Source: UMGS1532 sp045594795
Lineage (GTDB): Bacteria > Bacillota > Clostridia > Oscillospirales > Acutalibacteraceae
DNA length: 64,000 nucleotides
NCBI GenBank assembly: GCA_045594795.1
Contig: JAZNZF010000001.1
Span: 1 to 64,000, forward strand
Direction of reading: 5' to 3'
Shown here: positions 52,891 through 61,467 of the stretch, in pieces
Layout of the letters: the number at the start of each line of letters is the position of its first letter
How positions within the stretch are numbered: the stretch's first letter is position 1
The notes under the pieces: generated by a model
What the model saw: the letters and a program-made list of their open reading frames with translations, nothing else
The model's database searches: none
Told to the model about the DNA's origin: nothing
Program-made: the position numbers and the translations under genes

Positions 52891-52932
52891 CACTGCAAAG
52901 GCATAAAATCACAGAAAATAGGCGGTTTTTTG

Positions 52933-53856
52933 TTATTTTTTGCTTTTACCGAGAGTCGAAAGCTTTTTAAACGTTAAAGGCCATACCGCACCTGCAAAAA
53001 CAACAATCAAAAAATACCTAATAGCATTATTAATAACCGTGTTACCAATTGCTAAATTAAGCAACGGTTTTAAACCTTCTTTTAGTGCTACGATAATTGC
53101 CAAGCCCACTAAAAGCTTAACTATTTGTCCAAGTAACGTTGCCTCGGTTTTGAAGTTTATATATCTGCTGTCAATGAAATATACAAAAAGCATACCTACA
53201 ATGCACCCAAAAAGCTTGCAAAAGTTCTTTTGAGCCGATTGCAGATTTGCGGCATCAACGTCCGCTGGGAAATTATAAAACAAAACATAAAGTGTGCCAA
53301 TAAAGGTTAAAATGGTAGTAGTGCCTAAAAACCACCACATAACCTTTTTATTCGTTCTGCCCTTTTCTATAATGGGTTTTAAAGCAACAATTAGAATAAG
53401 TGCTATAGCAACAGATACGATAACATCTTTTGGAGTGTGCACACCCAAATACATTCTTGAAAACGGTACAAGAATGCATAATATGATGCTGATTATACGT
53501 ACAACACTTGACTTATTCCAATAAGCCAATGCACCAAAAGTGCCTACCGAGCTTTGTGTGTGTCCGCTTGGGAAGGAATATCCGCCAGCCTCTGCTCGTG
53601 CAGATTCAACAATAGAAAAATTTTTATCAATAACCCAAGGCCTCGGAATTCTAAACGTTATCTTTAAAAACTGATTAATTACCGTGCCTAAAAATCCAAC
53701 CGATAAAATATAATAACCCTCAAATTTATCTATACACCAGAAGACCACTAAGGCGATAGCCATAAAAACCAATTCTTCGCCAAGACGAGTTATAACAGAA
53801 ACAATCGAATCTAACCAAGGCGTACGAATTCCCTCTAAGAAATACAAAAAGCTCAT
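52933..53856 (-). CDS. PAP2 family phosphatase (membrane)
   Basis: The 307-residue polytopic protein has the three PAP2 motifs in order: FRIPRPW (motif 1) near residue 68, YSFPSGHTQSSVGTFGALA (motif 2) near 92 and PFSRMYLGVHTPKDV (motif 3) near 129. The third carries the catalytic histidine and aspartate. About eight membrane helices are visible. Members dephosphorylate lipid phosphates or undecaprenyl diphosphate outside the membrane. The length and the extra C-terminal helices are like clostridial proteins of unknown substrate. It is a single-gene unit with its own promoter. Confidence 0.9.
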   Translation of the reverse strand: MSFLYFLEGIRTPWLDSIVSVITRLGEELVFMAIALVVFWCIDKFEGYYILSVGFLGTVINQFLKITFRIPRPWVIDKNFSIVESARAEAGGYSFPSGHTQSSVGTFGALAYWNKSSVVRIISIILCILVPFSRMYLGVHTPKDVIVSVAIALILIVALKPIIEKGRTNKKVMWWFLGTTTILTFIGTLYVLFYNFPADVDAANLQSAQKNFCKLFGCIVGMLFVYFIDSRYINFKTEATLLGQIVKLLVGLAIIVALKEGLKPLLNLAIGNTVINNAIRYFLIVVFAGAVWPLTFKKLSTLGKSKK

Positions 53857-53884
53857 TTAATCACTCCTTATTAATTATAATAAT

Positions 53885-53913
53885 ATTATATCTATAATTA
53901 GCAAATTTTTCAA
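53885..53913 (-). promoter_or_regulatory. Sigma-A promoter of the PAP2 gene
   Basis: TTGAAA (53908-53913) and TATAAT (53885-53890) are 17 bases apart, followed by AAGGAG before the ATG. Confidence 0.8.
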
Positions 53914-53932
53914 GTTTAAAAGCTATATACTA

Positions 53933-53969
53933 AATAAAAACCATAGCACTAAATTTAATGTGCTATGGT
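53933..53969 (-). terminator. Intrinsic terminator of the UspA-like gene
   Basis: A perfect 10-bp stem (ACCATAGCAC and GTGCTATGGT, 53940-53949 and 53960-53969) starts 10 bases past the stop and is followed on the minus strand by TTTTATTT. Confidence 0.88.
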
Positions 53970-53979
53970 AAAATATAAA

Positions 53980-54372
53980 CTAACTTATGCAAATAGGAAC
54001 ACTACAAGTATTTTTAGTGTTAACAATGCTTATTGGAACCGAATTGGAATTATTTACAAAATAATTATAAAAAGTTCTATCTACTTTAGGGCTGCCGATA
54101 AATATATGATATGGCTTTAGTTTATTGATATAGGAAACCAAAGCAGTAGTGGGATTTTCACTATAAATAATATCAATATCGCAGCCAGTAATATGAGATA
54201 ATTTATTAAGCACCTTAAGGTCGTTAGCTCTACACTTTGCTTCTGCCTTATCTTTTTGTGATGTAACAACTATTAAATTAGCGTCAATTAGTTTTGCTAA
54301 TTTTGATGCAGCATATATTATCTCTTTACAGCTTATTTGTGCAGTAACACAGGCAACAATATTTCTTTGCAT
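53980..54372 (-). CDS. UspA-like Rossmann-fold protein
   Basis: The 130-residue protein begins NIVACVTAQISCKEIIYAAS and has KLAKLIDANLIVVTSQ, matching the first beta-alpha-beta of universal stress domains, in particular the cytoplasmic one in KdpD sensors. A late strand, YHIFIGSPKVDRTFYNYF, stands where UspA has G-x2-G-x9-G, and the glycine-rich ATP loop is not complete. It has five cysteines besides the one in the first strand. No kdp genes are near. It is a single-gene unit and its function is unknown. The fold call is an inference. Confidence 0.6.
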   Translation of the reverse strand: MQRNIVACVTAQISCKEIIYAASKLAKLIDANLIVVTSQKDKAEAKCRANDLKVLNKLSHITGCDIDIIYSENPTTALVSYINKLKPYHIFIGSPKVDRTFYNYFVNNSNSVPISIVNTKNTCSVPICIS

Positions 54373-54420
54373 TCATTACGCCACCTTTCAATAACAATAC
54401 TACATTACAAAAATTTCCTA

Positions 54421-54450
54421 ATTATATTAAATTAATTAAATATTTGTAAA
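54421..54450 (-). promoter_or_regulatory. Probable promoter of the UspA-like gene
   Basis: TTTACA (54445-54450) and TATAAT (54421-54426) are 18 bases apart in an AT-rich stretch just below the aspS terminator. Confidence 0.6.
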
Positions 54451-54453
54451 TAA

Positions 54454-54487
54454 AAGCCGACTCTACATTTATATGCAGAATCGACTT
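54454..54487 (-). terminator. Intrinsic terminator of the hisS-aspS operon
   Basis: A 14-bp stem (arms 54474-54487 and 54454-54467, three G-U pairs in the minus RNA) with a 6-base loop starts 7 bases past aspS and runs into TTTTATTT. Confidence 0.85.
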
Positions 54488-54494
54488 CTAATAG

Positions 54495-56273
54495 CTATTT
54501 TTCAATTATTTTAATTGATAAGTCGGTTAGTTGAGTATCGTCAACTGTCGAGGGGGAACCACTCATAAGTTCGCCTGAGTTTGCAACCTTGGGGAATGCA
54601 ACAACCTCTCTTAACGATTCACAATTTAGCATTAGCATGCATAGTCTATCAAGACCTATTGCCATACCGCCGTGAGGTGGTGCGCCATATTTAAATGCAT
54701 CGGTAAGGAAGCCAAATTTTTCGTGTGCTTCTTCTTCAGTAAGCCCAAGTGATGCAAACATTTTGCCCTGTAGATGCGGGTCTGTAATACGTATCGAGCC
54801 ACTCGAAAGCTCGATGCCGTTAAGCACAAGGTCGAAACACTTTGCGTATACTTTCTCACGGTCACTATCAAGATACTGAACACTCTCATCTGTAGGTGCA
54901 GTAAACGGATGGTGCATAGCAACATAAGTATCATTTTCTTCGTCGTACTCAAAGAATGGGAACTCGGTAATCCAAAGGAAGTTCCATTTGTTTTTTGGAA
55001 TAATATCAAGCTTTTTAGCAACCTCTAAACGTAACGCACCAAGCACTGATAAAGTAATATTCTTTTTATCTGCAATAAAGAAAACAACATCACCTTTTTT
55101 AGCATCAGTAAGCTCAAAAATGGTCTGCATTTCGTCTTCTGTCATAAACTTTGCAAACGAGCATGTTGGTGTATCCTCAACCCAACGAATGTAGCCAAGA
55201 CCTTTAGCACCGATACCTTTAACCATTTCGGTTAGCTTATCAATTTCTTTACGCGAAAGTGTTGCCGCGCCACCTTTAGCATTGATAGCCCTAACGGTAC
55301 CACCACTCGCAATCGCGCCCGAGAAAACGGAAAATCCGCAGTTTTCTACCGCCTTTGATACGTCTATAATTTTCATATCAAAACGTGTGTCAGGCTTGTC
55401 CGATCCATACTGCTCGATAGCGTCGTTATATTTCATACGAGTAATAGGGGTCTCGATTTCAACATCTAAAATCTCTTTGAACAGACGTTTTACAAAGCCC
55501 TCGTTTACCGAAAGAATATCGTCCATCTCAACGAAAGACATCTCAAGGTCGATTTGTGTGAACTCGGGTTGTCTGTCAGCACGAAGGTCTTCATCACGGA
55601 AGCAACGGGCAATTTGATAGTATCTATCCATACCCGAAACCATCAGCAGTTGCTTGTAAATCTGAGGTGACTGTGGTAATGCAAAGAACTTGCCTTCGTG
55701 AATCCTTGAAGGAACAAGGTAATCACGTGCGCCTTCGGGAGTAGACTTAACGAGAATAGGTGTTTCAATTTCGATAAAACCGTTCTCATCGTAATAATCG
55801 CGAACGACCTTGGTAATCTTATGCCTTAACATAAGGTTGTTTTGTAAAACGGGTCTGCGTAAATCTAAAAAGCGATATTTTAAGCGAAGCTCTTCTTTAA
55901 CGTCGGTTTGATTTAGTATTTCAAACGGGGGTGTTTCAGCCTTGCCCAAAACCTTAAGCTCGGTAACAAATATTTCAATTTTACCAGTAGGGATTTCATT
56001 GTTCTCTGCAGAACGATGGCGAACAACACCCTTTGCCATTAATACATATTCGGAACGAACCGAGAAGGCTTTATCAAAAACCGCGCGGTCGGTTGCATCA
56101 TCAAACGCAAGCTGTACTATGCCCGTTCTATCTCTTAGGTCAATAAAAATAAGCTGACCCAAATCGCGCTGACGCTGTACCCAACCACAAACAACAACCT
56201 CGCGGCCCTCATCATTGGTTGTAAAGGTACCACAATAGTCGGTGCGTTTCATTCCGTTCATTAAATCTAACAT
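54495..56273 (-). CDS. aspS: Aspartate--tRNA ligase
   Basis: This class II synthetase charges tRNA-Asp. The 592-residue bacterial-type protein has the OB-fold start VVVCGWVQRQRDLGQLIFID near residue 27, motif 1-2 segments (VKSTPEGARDYLVPSR, QSPQIYKQLLM, RCFRDEDLRADRQPEFTQ) and a GAD insertion domain near 285-420. Motif 3 is GGMAIGLDRLCMLM near 535. Length is normal. It lies 11 bases after hisS, the usual Firmicutes pairing. No T-box precedes the pair. Confidence 0.98.
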   Translation of the reverse strand: MLDLMNGMKRTDYCGTFTTNDEGREVVVCGWVQRQRDLGQLIFIDLRDRTGIVQLAFDDATDRAVFDKAFSVRSEYVLMAKGVVRHRSAENNEIPTGKIEIFVTELKVLGKAETPPFEILNQTDVKEELRLKYRFLDLRRPVLQNNLMLRHKITKVVRDYYDENGFIEIETPILVKSTPEGARDYLVPSRIHEGKFFALPQSPQIYKQLLMVSGMDRYYQIARCFRDEDLRADRQPEFTQIDLEMSFVEMDDILSVNEGFVKRLFKEILDVEIETPITRMKYNDAIEQYGSDKPDTRFDMKIIDVSKAVENCGFSVFSGAIASGGTVRAINAKGGAATLSRKEIDKLTEMVKGIGAKGLGYIRWVEDTPTCSFAKFMTEDEMQTIFELTDAKKGDVVFFIADKKNITLSVLGALRLEVAKKLDIIPKNKWNFLWITEFPFFEYDEENDTYVAMHHPFTAPTDESVQYLDSDREKVYAKCFDLVLNGIELSSGSIRITDPHLQGKMFASLGLTEEEAHEKFGFLTDAFKYGAPPHGGMAIGLDRLCMLMLNCESLREVVAFPKVANSGELMSGSPSTVDDTQLTDLSIKIIEK

Positions 56274-56284
56274 AATAACACTTC

Positions 56285-57622
56285 CTATTTTATAGTTGAC
56301 AAAATGCCATCTAAATCACTAATCGACTCTGTCAAGTTATCCATAGCGCAATTAACCTGCGCGCCGTATATTGCAGAGATTAAACCATCAGGCAAAGACG
56401 CCTCAATCTGTTCTCCGGTTTGCATATTCTTTAAAACGGCAGTTTTAGAGTTAAGCTCGTTCTCACCGATAATAACGCTAAACTTCGAGGATATTTTATT
56501 TGCATATTTCATCTGTGCTTTTACACTGCGCGAAACTATATCTGTTTCTACTGAAAAGCCTTCACTACGTAGCATTCCTGCAAGCTTGGTAGAACAAACT
56601 CTTGCCTCATCGTCCATAGCACCTATATATAGGTCGCAGGTTGGTGGTTTTGGGAACTCAGTATTTTGGTTTTCCATAACAAGCAACAAACGTTCCATAC
56701 CCATAGCAAAACCAAGCGATGGTGTATACGCGCCACCCATTTGCGATACTAAACCATCATATCTACCGCCACCGCAGACTGTTGACTGCGCACCGATAGA
56801 GCCCGAAACAAACTCGAAAACCGTTCTAGTATAATAGTCAAGTCCGCGAACTATTTTTGGATTAACCGTAAAGCTAATTTCTGCTGCCGAAAGATGCTTT
56901 TTAACAAGCTCGAAGTGCTCCTTACAGTCATCGCATAAATACTGAATAATCGTTGGTGCATCCTCGCAAATTTCACTGCAAACGGGAGATTTACAGTCAA
57001 ATATACGCATAGGATTACGCTCTAATCTATCATTGCAGGTTGCACATAAATTACTTTTTTTGTTATTAAAATACTCAATTAGTGCCTTGTGATATTTTGC
57101 GCGACATTCGGGACAACCAATAGAGTTAATTTCTAACGAAAGGTCTTTAATACCAAGATTATTTAAAACATTGTTAGCAAGCAAAATAATCTCTGCGTCG
57201 GCAGAAGCATCTGCAGTACCAAAACACTCTACGCCGAACTGGTGGAATTCACGCAATCTACCTGCTTGTGGCTTTTCGTAACGATAGCAAGAGCCAACGT
57301 AACAAGTTTTAACAGGAAGAGTGCCACAAATATTTCCGTGCTCTATCATAGAACGTACCGTGCCCGCAGTAATTTCGGGGCGCAAAGTGATAGAACGATT
57401 ACCCTTATCGTTAAAGGTATACATCTCTTTTTGAACAACGTCGGTAGTGTCACCAACACTGCGTAAAAAAACCTCAGTATGCTCGAATACAGGCGTACGA
57501 ACCTCTTTATATCCGTAAAGAGATGCAGTTTCAAGCATAGTTTTTTCAAGATATTGCCATTTATAACTATCCTCAGGAAGCACGTCTGACGTGCCGCGAG
57601 GTGCTTTGTTAATTTCAGCCAT
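56285..57622 (-). CDS. hisS: Histidine--tRNA ligase
   Basis: This class II synthetase charges tRNA-His. The protein of about 445 residues starts KAPRGTSDVLPEDS and has YKEVRTPVFEHTEVFLRSVG, FRYEKPQAGRLREFHQFG-type motif 2 near residue 112 and the HisA signatures GLDYYTRTVFEF and CGGGRYDGLVSQMGG near 262-295. A cysteine-rich insert (CATCNDRLERNPMRIFDCKS) near residue 195 is typical of clostridial HisS. ATG at 57622 is preferred over 57628 because GGAAG touches the latter. Confidence 0.98.
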   Translation of the reverse strand: MAEINKAPRGTSDVLPEDSYKWQYLEKTMLETASLYGYKEVRTPVFEHTEVFLRSVGDTTDVVQKEMYTFNDKGNRSITLRPEITAGTVRSMIEHGNICGTLPVKTCYVGSCYRYEKPQAGRLREFHQFGVECFGTADASADAEIILLANNVLNNLGIKDLSLEINSIGCPECRAKYHKALIEYFNNKKSNLCATCNDRLERNPMRIFDCKSPVCSEICEDAPTIIQYLCDDCKEHFELVKKHLSAAEISFTVNPKIVRGLDYYTRTVFEFVSGSIGAQSTVCGGGRYDGLVSQMGGAYTPSLGFAMGMERLLLVMENQNTEFPKPPTCDLYIGAMDDEARVCSTKLAGMLRSEGFSVETDIVSRSVKAQMKYANKISSKFSVIIGENELNSKTAVLKNMQTGEQIEASLPDGLISAIYGAQVNCAMDNLTESISDLDGILSTIK

Positions 57623-57647
57623 TACCATCTTCCATTCAATATATTAA

Positions 57648-57676
57648 TCAATAAAGGGCGGTATAGTAAACCGCCC
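57648..57676 (-). terminator. Intrinsic terminator of mgsA
   Basis: A perfect 7-bp GC-rich stem (GGGCGGT at 57656-57662, ACCGCCC at 57670-57676) starts 6 bases past the mgsA stop and is followed by TTTATT on the minus strand. It separates the shape cluster from hisS. Confidence 0.8.
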
Positions 57677-57681
57677 GAATA

Positions 57682-58089
57682 TTACTCTTTATCTGCCCTA
57701 ACAATTTCGCGCCATTCAAGGTCGCCGCGTTCGAGACCGTGAATAAGCATTTCGGCAGTTGCAATGTTTGTAGCAACAGGAATATTATGAACATCGCAAA
57801 GGCGAAGTATAGCCATTTCGTCGGGCTCGTGGGGTTTGGGGTTTAGAGGGTCGCGGAATAATAAAACTAAATCTATTTCATCACAACCAATGCGTGAAGC
57901 AATCTGCTGAGCGCCGCCCTGATTACCGCTTAAAAATTTAATAACATCAAGGCCTGTTGATTCAGATACAAGCTTACCGGTTGTGCCGGTAGCTATTATA
58001 TTATGCCTGCTTAAAACACCACAATAGGCAATACAAAACTGCACCATAAGTTCTTTTTTAGCGTCATGAGCAATTAATGCAATGTTCAA
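57682..58089 (-). CDS. mgsA: Methylglyoxal synthase family protein with altered active site
   Basis: The 135-residue protein matches methylglyoxal synthase, which converts dihydroxyacetone phosphate to methylglyoxal. It has IALIAHDAKKELMVQF at the start (active-site Asp), IATGTTGKLVSESTGLDV near residue 32, LLFRDPLNPKPHEPD near 84 (Asp and His) and PVATNIATAEMLI. The segment that reads GGDQQ in Escherichia coli MgsA, containing the catalytic base Asp71, reads GGAQQ here, and the codon is GCT. Other active-site residues are kept. It is the last gene of the maf-mre-minD run, 21 bases after minD. Confidence 0.88.
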   Translation of the reverse strand: MNIALIAHDAKKELMVQFCIAYCGVLSRHNIIATGTTGKLVSESTGLDVIKFLSGNQGGAQQIASRIGCDEIDLVLLFRDPLNPKPHEPDEMAILRLCDVHNIPVATNIATAEMLIHGLERGDLEWREIVRADKE

Positions 58090-58110
58090 GTTATATCCCT
58101 CCGAAAAAAA

Positions 58111-58848
58111 TTATAAATTGTTAAGCTTTGGCAGCGGTACGTTTGATGATAACAAACGTTTTGCAACCCTATAAAATGCTTTAAAAGATAAACAGCGTTC
58201 GTATAGCTTTCCATTTGCGCTAAGCAACGACAGCTGTGGATCGTAAGGTATTACGCCCTTTAGCATTAAGCCTGTTTTATCAACAATGTCATCAAGCGAC
58301 ATTACGCCATTATGCTTATGATTAAAGTAATCAAACTTATTTAAAATTAAAAATTTGTTGTTAACATTAGCCGAGCTAAGCACAGCTTCTATAGCGGTGG
58401 CACTTCTGCAACCTATTGCATTAAGTGGCTCTACTACAACTACGCTTGAAAACTTTGGTAACGCACGATAAAGCTCGGTATCAATGCCGGCGGGACAGTC
58501 GACAATAACAACATCGAAATCGTCTGAAACCGAGTATAAAAACTTACCAAAAAGCTCTTTATTAAGGGTACCTGGTGAAGCCGGTGCAGGAATTAAATTA
58601 ATATTGCTATTAACATGCAACATTGCCTCGTGATACGGTTTGTTATATAAAATAATATCATTAAGGTCGAAAACAAGCCTATCACTAACACCAAGCATTA
58701 GGTCAAGACAACGAAGACCCTCGTCAATATCAATAAGCAGAACAGTTTTACCAAGCTTAGAAAAAGCGGTAGCTAAACCAACACTTACAGTAGATTTGCC
58801 TGTACCACCCTTGCCGGATGTTACAACAGATAACATACCCATAAGCAT
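58111..58848 (-). CDS. minD: Septum site-determining protein MinD
   Basis: The 245-residue ParA/MinD ATPase has a deviant Walker A, VVTSGKGGTGKSTVSVGLA near residue 8, with the signature lysine. It also has VLLIDIDEGLRCLDLMLG near 37, VVIVDCPAGIDTE near 115 and a C-terminal basic amphipathic segment (FKAFYRVAKRLLS) that fits a membrane-targeting helix. MinD places the division site with MinC, which is not in this window. It lies between mrdA and mgsA, and has its own promoter. Confidence 0.88.
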   Translation of the reverse strand: MLMGMLSVVTSGKGGTGKSTVSVGLATAFSKLGKTVLLIDIDEGLRCLDLMLGVSDRLVFDLNDIILYNKPYHEAMLHVNSNINLIPAPASPGTLNKELFGKFLYSVSDDFDVVIVDCPAGIDTELYRALPKFSSVVVVEPLNAIGCRSATAIEAVLSSANVNNKFLILNKFDYFNHKHNGVMSLDDIVDKTGLMLKGVIPYDPQLSLLSANGKLYERCLSFKAFYRVAKRLLSSNVPLPKLNNL

Positions 58849-58879
58849 TGCCGCCTTTCCTGAAAGTTGATTTTTGGTA

Positions 58880-58908
58880 ATTATACCACATTTAAAATTA
58901 TTTGTAAA
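58880..58908 (-). promoter_or_regulatory. Sigma-A promoter of minD-mgsA
   Basis: TTTACA (58903-58908) and TATAAT (58880-58885) are 17 bases apart in the short gap below mrdA, so minD and mgsA can be expressed separately from mreBCD. Confidence 0.8.
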
Positions 58909-58913
58909 GGTAG

Positions 58914-60917
58914 CTATTTTAAAATATTGTCGGGTACGGTGTCATTTTTTTCATTATACTGTTTTAAGAAATATTCATTAAAAATTTCCTTAACAACCGA
59001 TGCACTTATATAACTTTTTAAGCCATGCTCGATAACAACCGAAACCGCAATTTCGGGTGAATCAAAGGGTGCAAAAGCTATAAACACACTATGGTCACCG
59101 CCCGGGTTTTCAGCAGTACCACTTTTACCGCCGACCTTGATTTCATAATTATCGAAAACAGTGCTACCTGTACCCTCTGTAGTAACCGAAAGCATACCGT
59201 TTTTAACCACTGAGAATACCGAATCACTAAATTCAATTTTGTTAAGAACGGTAGGTTTATATGTTTTAACCGTTTCGGTTAGTGAGTAGTTTTTAATTTC
59301 TTTTAAAAGACTTGCCTTATACCTTGTACCATTATTGGCAATAACGCTTGTATACATACAAAGCTGAAGCGGAGTGAACATATTATCCGACTGACCTATC
59401 GCGGCACTAAGGGTCATACCGGGCGACCAAATAGAACCAACACTATCAGAATAGTCTGAACCGGCAAGAATGCCTGCACTCTCAGGAACTTCTACGCCCG
59501 TTTTAGTTCCAAGACCGTACTGCAAGCAATATTTATTCATATCGGTTATACCAATTTTTCTGCCAAGATCGTAGAAATAATAGTTACACGAAACCGAAAG
59601 TGCGTTAACTATATTAACGTCGCGATGATAACCCATGCAGACAGGTTGAGAATCCTCATAATAATCATAAATCTGTTTGCAGTATACCGTTTCATTTGGA
59701 GTGATTTTGTTGAGCTGTAATCCAATACTTGCAACTGCCGGTTTAAAGCAAGAACCCGGCGGATACGTGCCAAGAAAAGCGCGGTTAAGTAAAGGATTAT
59801 CGCTATTATTTACAAGGCTTGAATAATCCTCAAAATACTGCTCCATAGTGTAATTAGGATAGTTAGCAGCGGTAAGAATATTACCTGTTTTAACCTCACT
59901 AACAACTACTGCCGCGCCCGAAATTTCGCTGTTTTTATTTTTAAGCTCTACTAATAAATTAGATAACGCATTCTGTGCAACAAGCTGTAATGTTTTATCT
60001 AACGACAATATAACTGTATTGCCCGGTATAGCCTCCTTAGTAATTTCTGATGAGATAATATTCCCACTACCGTCAAGATTATAGGTAATCTCGCCGTCGG
60101 TTCCTCTAAGATAGCTTTCGTAAGCATACTCTATACCGCTTACGCCAACCTTATCGTTATATGAATAACCCTTGCTTTTATATTCTTCCCAACTTTCAAC
60201 TGGTATGGCGCCAACAGAGCCGATTAGGTGTGTTGCGACGTTACCACCGGCGTAATCTCTTACGGGAACGGTACTTATTTCTACACCATTTAGTTTTTCC
60301 GATGACTCGTATATAGCCGTCATAATTTCGCTACCAACGTCTTCTGCAAAGGTGTACGGGAAAGAAACGGAAAAATCTGAAATTTCCATTGAATATCTGA
60401 CGCCCATTATTGTTCGCTGTAACTTTGAGTTTAATCCCTCTAACTGATAGCGTGTAACCATACTATCATAGCAATTTTGCGCCGTTGCGTAGCTGTTTAA
60501 GCCGAGCGTAGTTTTCAACTGTGCAATTTTATTGTTGTCTTTAGTCTTAAAACTTTCGTTATCCTTAAGAGGTAATTTATCTATCCACTCGCATTTTTTA
60601 GTTGCAAGATAATTAGTTAAAATGGTAATTGTAGAATTGATATTATCCATATCAATATATGCCATATTAAAGACAATATTATAGCCGTCGCGGTTTACCG
60701 CAATTGGTCTTCCATAGGTGTCAAGAATCTCACCGCGTGCCGCCTTAATTACCGAGGTTTGTTTTGAAATGCCATTGGCTTGAGCCAAATATTTATCGCG
60801 GTCGATTATCTGTAAATCAACAATGCGAACAGTGTAAATAACAAAAACCGCAATAAGAACAAAAGAAAGTGCAACATTGCGGATATTAAGTTTTTTCTTA
60901 CTCCTCAATTTTTGCAC
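58914..60917 (-). CDS. mrdA: Penicillin-binding protein 2 (class B transpeptidase)
   Basis: This is the transpeptidase of the elongation machinery. The 667-residue protein has an N-terminal membrane helix (residues 12-33) and a pedestal domain with ARGEILDTYGRPIA near 60. The transpeptidase domain has SxxK in YPPGSCFKPAVASIGL near residue 390, SxN in SVSCNYYFYDLG and KSG in VGGKSGTAEN. All three active-site motifs are present. It follows mreD by 11 bases, the usual mreBCD-mrdA order. The partner RodA is not in the window. Confidence 0.95.
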   Translation of the reverse strand: MQKLRSKKKLNIRNVALSFVLIAVFVIYTVRIVDLQIIDRDKYLAQANGISKQTSVIKAARGEILDTYGRPIAVNRDGYNIVFNMAYIDMDNINSTITILTNYLATKKCEWIDKLPLKDNESFKTKDNNKIAQLKTTLGLNSYATAQNCYDSMVTRYQLEGLNSKLQRTIMGVRYSMEISDFSVSFPYTFAEDVGSEIMTAIYESSEKLNGVEISTVPVRDYAGGNVATHLIGSVGAIPVESWEEYKSKGYSYNDKVGVSGIEYAYESYLRGTDGEITYNLDGSGNIISSEITKEAIPGNTVILSLDKTLQLVAQNALSNLLVELKNKNSEISGAAVVVSEVKTGNILTAANYPNYTMEQYFEDYSSLVNNSDNPLLNRAFLGTYPPGSCFKPAVASIGLQLNKITPNETVYCKQIYDYYEDSQPVCMGYHRDVNIVNALSVSCNYYFYDLGRKIGITDMNKYCLQYGLGTKTGVEVPESAGILAGSDYSDSVGSIWSPGMTLSAAIGQSDNMFTPLQLCMYTSVIANNGTRYKASLLKEIKNYSLTETVKTYKPTVLNKIEFSDSVFSVVKNGMLSVTTEGTGSTVFDNYEIKVGGKSGTAENPGGDHSVFIAFAPFDSPEIAVSVVIEHGLKSYISASVVKEIFNEYFLKQYNEKNDTVPDNILK

Positions 60918-60928
60918 TCCTTAATACT

Positions 60929-61438
60929 TTAATTTTTATTTAATAGCTGTTTTTTACGGATTTTAAAAAATAATAACAATAAAAAATATAAAAACACAGA
61001 AAAAAATACAGTAGAAAAAAACGCAGGAATATAACACAAAGTTAGTGTTGGTATATCAAATCTGTTTATTACCCACAAACCGAAATAATATAGTAACGTA
61101 GAAATAGAGCTGACAATTAACGATGCACGAAAATTGTTATTTATTACAAACTGTACCAGCACTCCACCAAAATAGCCTGCAAGTAACATAAAAATACCGT
61201 TATAGCATATAGTATCAGCAGCAACAGCATCAACAGCCGTGCCTATAAAAAAACCAAACACCGCACCTACCCTATCTCCAAAGAACATACCGCTGAACAA
61301 AGCAGCAGGCAGCATAAGTTGAGGAAAATAAAGATTCTTTGGAAAAACACCGTCGGTGTATTGAATTACATATATAACAAAATACACAATAGAAACAGCC
61401 ACAATAAGTGGATAATCTAAAGCCTTATTTCTTTTCAT
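60929..61438 (-). CDS. mreD: Rod shape-determining protein MreD
   Basis: The protein of about 169 residues is highly hydrophobic, with about five membrane helices. It has LYFPQLMLPAALFSGMFFG near residue 35 and FGFFIGTAVDAVAADTICYN near 60, the conserved MreD region of D-x-x. The frame starts at GTG 61450, but ATG at 61438, six bases after TTGGTG, is preferred. MreD links MreC with PBP2. The position between mreC and mrdA supports the call. Confidence 0.88.
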   Translation of the reverse strand: MKRNKALDYPLIVAVSIVYFVIYVIQYTDGVFPKNLYFPQLMLPAALFSGMFFGDRVGAVFGFFIGTAVDAVAADTICYNGIFMLLAGYFGGVLVQFVINNNFRASLIVSSISTLLYYFGLWVINRFDIPTLTLCYIPAFFSTVFFSVFLYFLLLLFFKIRKKQLLNKN

Positions 61439-61467
61439 ATTATACACCAACTTTACACGGGTGAGCG

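Noticed and set aside
57623..57681. T-box or other leader in front of hisS-aspS
   Set aside because: The gap contains only the mgsA terminator stem. There is no room for a leader RNA.
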